Below are positions 61,114-64,000 of a stretch of DNA of 64,000 bases, piece after piece (the stretch's first letter is position 1; each line of letters begins with the position of its first letter). The translations under genes were made by a program, and so were the position numbers. The stretch is from Porifericola rhodea. Its GTDB lineage: Bacteria > Bacteroidota > Bacteroidia > Cytophagales > Cyclobacteriaceae. The stretch is from assembly GCF_030506305.1 (NCBI RefSeq), contig NZ_CP119421.1:2744501-2808500 (forward strand), in the 5' to 3' direction. The notes below the pieces were generated by a model. It was not told the DNA's origin, made no database searches, and saw nothing but the letters and a program-made list of their open reading frames with translations.

Positions 61114-64000
61114 ATGAAAATTAAACTATTACCAAAACCACTCACAATAGTCAGATGCTTGCTGCTGACTGTACTGATCCATGCTTATTTTGTGCCTACG
61201 CTTAAGGCCAGTGTCAGTACCGGACAGGAGAAAAGCATAGAAGAAATTTTTGTGAAAATCAGGCTGGAAGATGCCAGCTTAAGAAAAACGCTTACCACCA
61301 TTGAATTTAAAACTGACTTCCGTTTTGTCTACAATGAAAAAATACTGAAGAAAAAACACAGTATTAGTGTGAATAGTAATTCTCAGTCTTTAGGAGACAT
61401 TTTGAGAAGTATTTCGCAACAGACCCAACTCGCGTTCAAGCGTATGGGCGACAATATTCATATCAGCGATAAAGAAAGCAAAGAACAGGTAGAAGAGGTA
61501 CTGGGAACAGTGCCACAGGTTGTAGTTACGGGTACCGTCACTTCCTCTACTGATGGCTCCGGTTTACCAGGGGTAAACGTATTGGTAAAAGGGACTACCA
61601 TTGGTACTGTTACCGATATTGATGGAAAGTACAACATCAACGCGCCTGACGAAAACAGCATACTCGTTTTCTCTTCCATAGGCTTTTTGTCGCAGGAAGT
61701 TGCTCTGAACGGTAAAACAGTGGTAGATATTAGCCTAGAAGAAGACGTACAGTCTCTGGAGGAGATCGTAGTTATTGGGTATGGAACACAGAAGCGCTCT
61801 GACCTGACAGGAGCGGTAGGTTCAGTTAATGTAGAGCAGTTGCAACAACGTCCGGTGCCTTCGCTCAACCAGGCCCTGGCGGGCAGAATTCCCGGGGTGC
61901 AGGTTAATGTAAACTCTGGCCGCCCCGGAGGAAAGTCTAATGTGCGTATCCGCGGGTTTAGCTCAATCAACTCTTCAAACAACCCGCTATATGTAGTGGA
62001 TGGAGTACAGCTTCCCATGACAACCCAGACCCAGCGCAGTCAGGCTATTGACTATATCAACCCTAACGATATTGTATCAGTAGAGGTGCTTAAAGATGCT
62101 TCCTCAACAGCTATCTATGGTGCTCGTGGTGCTAACGGTGTTATTTTGATTACTACCAGAAAGGGTAAGTCAGGAGAAGGTAAAATATCTTATGGAGTAG
62201 ATTTTAGTACCAGAACTTATGGCCCCAATAAGCCGGAAGTACTCAACACAGAGCAGTATCTGGAGGTAGAGGAGCTAGCCTGGAGAAATATGGAAAAATT
62301 TGACCCTGTAGGCTGGGCCGAAGGCAAGTGGGCATACCTCAACCCCGCATTAAAAAGAACTGATCCCAGAATTTTTGATAGCAATGGTAATCCCTATTAC
62401 GATACCGACTGGATTGAAGAAACTACACAAAGTAAGCTTTCTCAAAACCATCAGCTGAATTTTAGCGGAGGTACGGATCGTACTACCTACTCACTTTCTT
62501 TAGGCTATCAGGATATCAACGGTCTTTACCTTACCTCCTTCATGACGCGGTACTCAGGCAGAGTAGCGGTAGATACTAAAGTGAAAGACTGGCTGACAAT
62601 AGGTACTACCCTTAACTACAATTATCAGTCAGAAAACAATGTAGACTACAACGACCAGATACCACGCCGCATGGTAGAAGATTTTCCTTTTTTGCCGGTA
62701 TACTACGAAGATGGTACTTATGCTGATAATCGCGACTATCCTTTTGCAGAAGGTACGCGTAGCTCTGTGCACAATCTGCTGGAAAGAGATTATATCATCA
62801 ATACTCAGACCATGCTGGCATCTGCTTATGCCAATATCAGCCTGTCTGAAAACCTGGAGTTTAGAACTGTGCTGGGGAGTAATGTAGTTACTCGCGAAAC
62901 CAACCGTTATGAGGGTAGAACAATACAGGAAGGTGATCAGGGTAGAGCCTGGTTGGATAATGACCGCTCAACTTTCTGGTCTTTTGAAAACTACCTGACT
63001 TACAAAAATACCTTCAACGAGATCCATTCATTTACGGGTATGTTAGGAATCTCCTGGCAGGAAAACAAGTTTTTTGGAATGAGTGCAGAGTCCAGAAGGT
63101 TTGCTACCGACCACTTTCTATATAACAACATAGGTGCTGGTAGTAATAATCTGGGCGTGGGGTCTTCAGCCAATCGTGAAGCGCTCAACTCTTACTTTGG
63201 TCGCTTAAACTACAGCCTGATGAACAAATACCTACTGACCTTTACAGGGCGTATGGATGGTTCGTCTAAGTTTGGAGAAAATAATAAATACGCCTTTTTT
63301 CCTTCGGCGGCTCTGGCCTGGAGAATTTCGGAAGAATCTTTCCTGAGTAATAACAATCTGATCTCTAACTTAAAATTGAGAACCAGTTACGGGCTTACTG
63401 GTAACTCTGAAATTCCTCCTTACTCTGCGCTTTCGCTCCTGAGTTCAGGTTATGCGGCAGTAATTAATGAGTCAAGATTTGGAGGTACTGGTATACTTCG
63501 TCTGGCAAACCCCGACCTGCGTTGGGAGAAAACAGCTCAAAGCGACATAGGAATAGAAATTGGACTGTTTGAGGGTAGAGTGGCTTTTGAAGCAGACTAC
63601 TACTATCGTAAAACTACCGATATGCTGCTGGATGCGCCTGTACCTCAGACTAGTGGGTACGCAACCATTCGCCGTAATGTAGGCTCTATGGAAAATAAGG
63701 GAGTGGAGTTAGCCCTGAATACCGTAAATGTGGCTCGCAACAATTTTGAGTGGCGTACCACTTTCAATATTTCATTTAACAGAAACAAAGTGCTGGAACT
63801 AGCTACGCGTGCGCCTATCTTTGGGGTAGGTGGTCCGGGTATTACTAATGAGACCAGCATCATCACCGAAGGTGAATCTGCCAGTTCCTTCTGGGGGCTT
63901 AACCGCCTTGGCGTCTGGAGTACCGACGAGGCTGCGGAAGCCGCTGAATTTACCAGCTACCGTAATGGACTTACCATACTGCCCGGCGATATCAAATACG
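61114..64000 (+). CDS. SusC/RagA-family TonB-dependent transporter with STN domain, 3' end cut by window
   Basis: The frame opens at the ATG at 61114 (MKIKLLPKPLTIVRC) and stays open for 962 codons to the window end. Seen in order are a signal peptide, an STN domain (about 45-118: IFVKIRLEDASLRKTLTTIEF), a carboxypeptidase-regulatory-like domain (GLPGVNVLVKGTTIGTVTDI), the SusC linker (EEIVVIGYGTQKRSDLTGAV), the plug (ALAGRIPGVQVNVNSGRPGG, PLYVVDGVQ, DASSTAIYGARGANGVILITT) and most of the barrel. The STN domain ties it to the FecR/FecI pair encoded upstream. A SusD gene is expected just outside the window. Confidence 0.96.
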   Translation, partial: MKIKLLPKPLTIVRCLLLTVLIHAYFVPTLKASVSTGQEKSIEEIFVKIRLEDASLRKTLTTIEFKTDFRFVYNEKILKKKHSISVNSNSQSLGDILRSISQQTQLAFKRMGDNIHISDKESKEQVEEVLGTVPQVVVTGTVTSSTDGSGLPGVNVLVKGTTIGTVTDIDGKYNINAPDENSILVFSSIGFLSQEVALNGKTVVDISLEEDVQSLEEIVVIGYGTQKRSDLTGAVGSVNVEQLQQRPVPSLNQALAGRIPGVQVNVNSGRPGGKSNVRIRGFSSINSSNNPLYVVDGVQLPMTTQTQRSQAIDYINPNDIVSVEVLKDASSTAIYGARGANGVILITTRKGKSGEGKISYGVDFSTRTYGPNKPEVLNTEQYLEVEELAWRNMEKFDPVGWAEGKWAYLNPALKRTDPRIFDSNGNPYYDTDWIEETTQSKLSQNHQLNFSGGTDRTTYSLSLGYQDINGLYLTSFMTRYSGRVAVDTKVKDWLTIGTTLNYNYQSENNVDYNDQIPRRMVEDFPFLPVYYEDGTYADNRDYPFAEGTRSSVHNLLERDYIINTQTMLASAYANISLSENLEFRTVLGSNVVTRETNRYEGRTIQEGDQGRAWLDNDRSTFWSFENYLTYKNTFNEIHSFTGMLGISWQENKFFGMSAESRRFATDHFLYNNIGAGSNNLGVGSSANREALNSYFGRLNYSLMNKYLLTFTGRMDGSSKFGENNKYAFFPSAALAWRISEESFLSNNNLISNLKLRTSYGLTGNSEIPPYSALSLLSSGYAAVINESRFGGTGILRLANPDLRWEKTAQSDIGIEIGLFEGRVAFEADYYYRKTTDMLLDAPVPQTSGYATIRRNVGSMENKGVELALNTVNVARNNFEWRTTFNISFNRNKVLELATRAPIFGVGGPGITNETSIITEGESASSFWGLNRLGVWSTDEAAEAAEFTSYRNGLTILPGDIKY

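Overview
The window looks like a chromosomal segment of a member of the Bacteroidota, most probably a marine Cytophagales-type bacterium. The evidence is two SusC/RagA transporters (one with its SusD), FecI/FecR regulatory pairs, a PorP/SprF protein next to a giant adhesin with a type B type IX secretion (T9SS) C-terminus, many lipoproteins with a Leu/Ser/Ala-rich lipobox, and a lack of Shine-Dalgarno-like starts. No rRNA, tRNA, transposase or prophage gene was recognised.

Layout. 1-5091 is a CRISPR-Cas locus: the end of an antitoxin gene, a PIN-domain (VapC-like) toxin whose stop overlaps the start of cas6, then cas1-cas2-cas4, a leader, and an array of 24 repeats and 23 spacers. No interference effector is visible; it may lie left of the window. 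5092-6760 has no convincing gene but holds a strictly 42-bp-periodic degenerate tandem repeat, a short coding relic and an orphan terminator hairpin. 6761-15788 carries ordinary housekeeping and accessory genes (CYTH protein, AEC transporter, PhzF-like isomerase, GMC oxidoreductase, YraQ-type permease, MFS transporter, MsrB). 15897-28907 is a cell-surface unit: a PorP/SprF-like outer-membrane protein and a 3785-residue secreted repeat protein. 29463-32729 has an aldo/keto reductase, a 3-hydroxyisobutyrate-dehydrogenase-like enzyme, a sugar phosphate isomerase/epimerase-like TIM barrel and a small secreted zinc-protease-like protein.

33514-37984 is a likely operon: an ECF sigma factor, an anti-sigma protein that appears to span both membranes (inner-membrane helix fused to an outer-membrane beta-barrel), two CX4CH cytochrome-like lipoproteins, a YceI protein and a DUF5777 barrel. 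38081-45923 is a FecI/FecR/SusC/SusD system followed by a lipoprotein of the endonuclease/exonuclease/phosphatase fold. 46037-52521 has a secreted Xaa-Pro aminopeptidase, an NTF2-like protein and the glycine decarboxylase gcvP. 52576-58795 has a YbjJ-like MFS transporter divergent from a GntR/sugar-binding regulator, an unknown lipoprotein and a GH95 alpha-L-fucosidase-like enzyme. 59256-64000 is a second FecI/FecR/SusC system, its SusC cut by the window end.

How it works together. Three separate ECF sigma modules each couple an envelope event to transcription: two through FecR with a TonB-dependent transporter carrying an N-terminal STN signalling domain, and one through a single two-membrane anti-sigma protein. 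The GH95 enzyme divergent from the second FecI/FecR/SusC suggests a fucoside-related uptake locus. The most unusual observations are the duplicated CRISPR spacer that encodes an intrinsic-terminator-like hairpin, the toxin-cas6 overlap, the 42-bp iteron-like array, the paired cysteine losses in neighbouring repeats of the giant adhesin, and the sigma/two-membrane anti-sigma/cytochrome operon.
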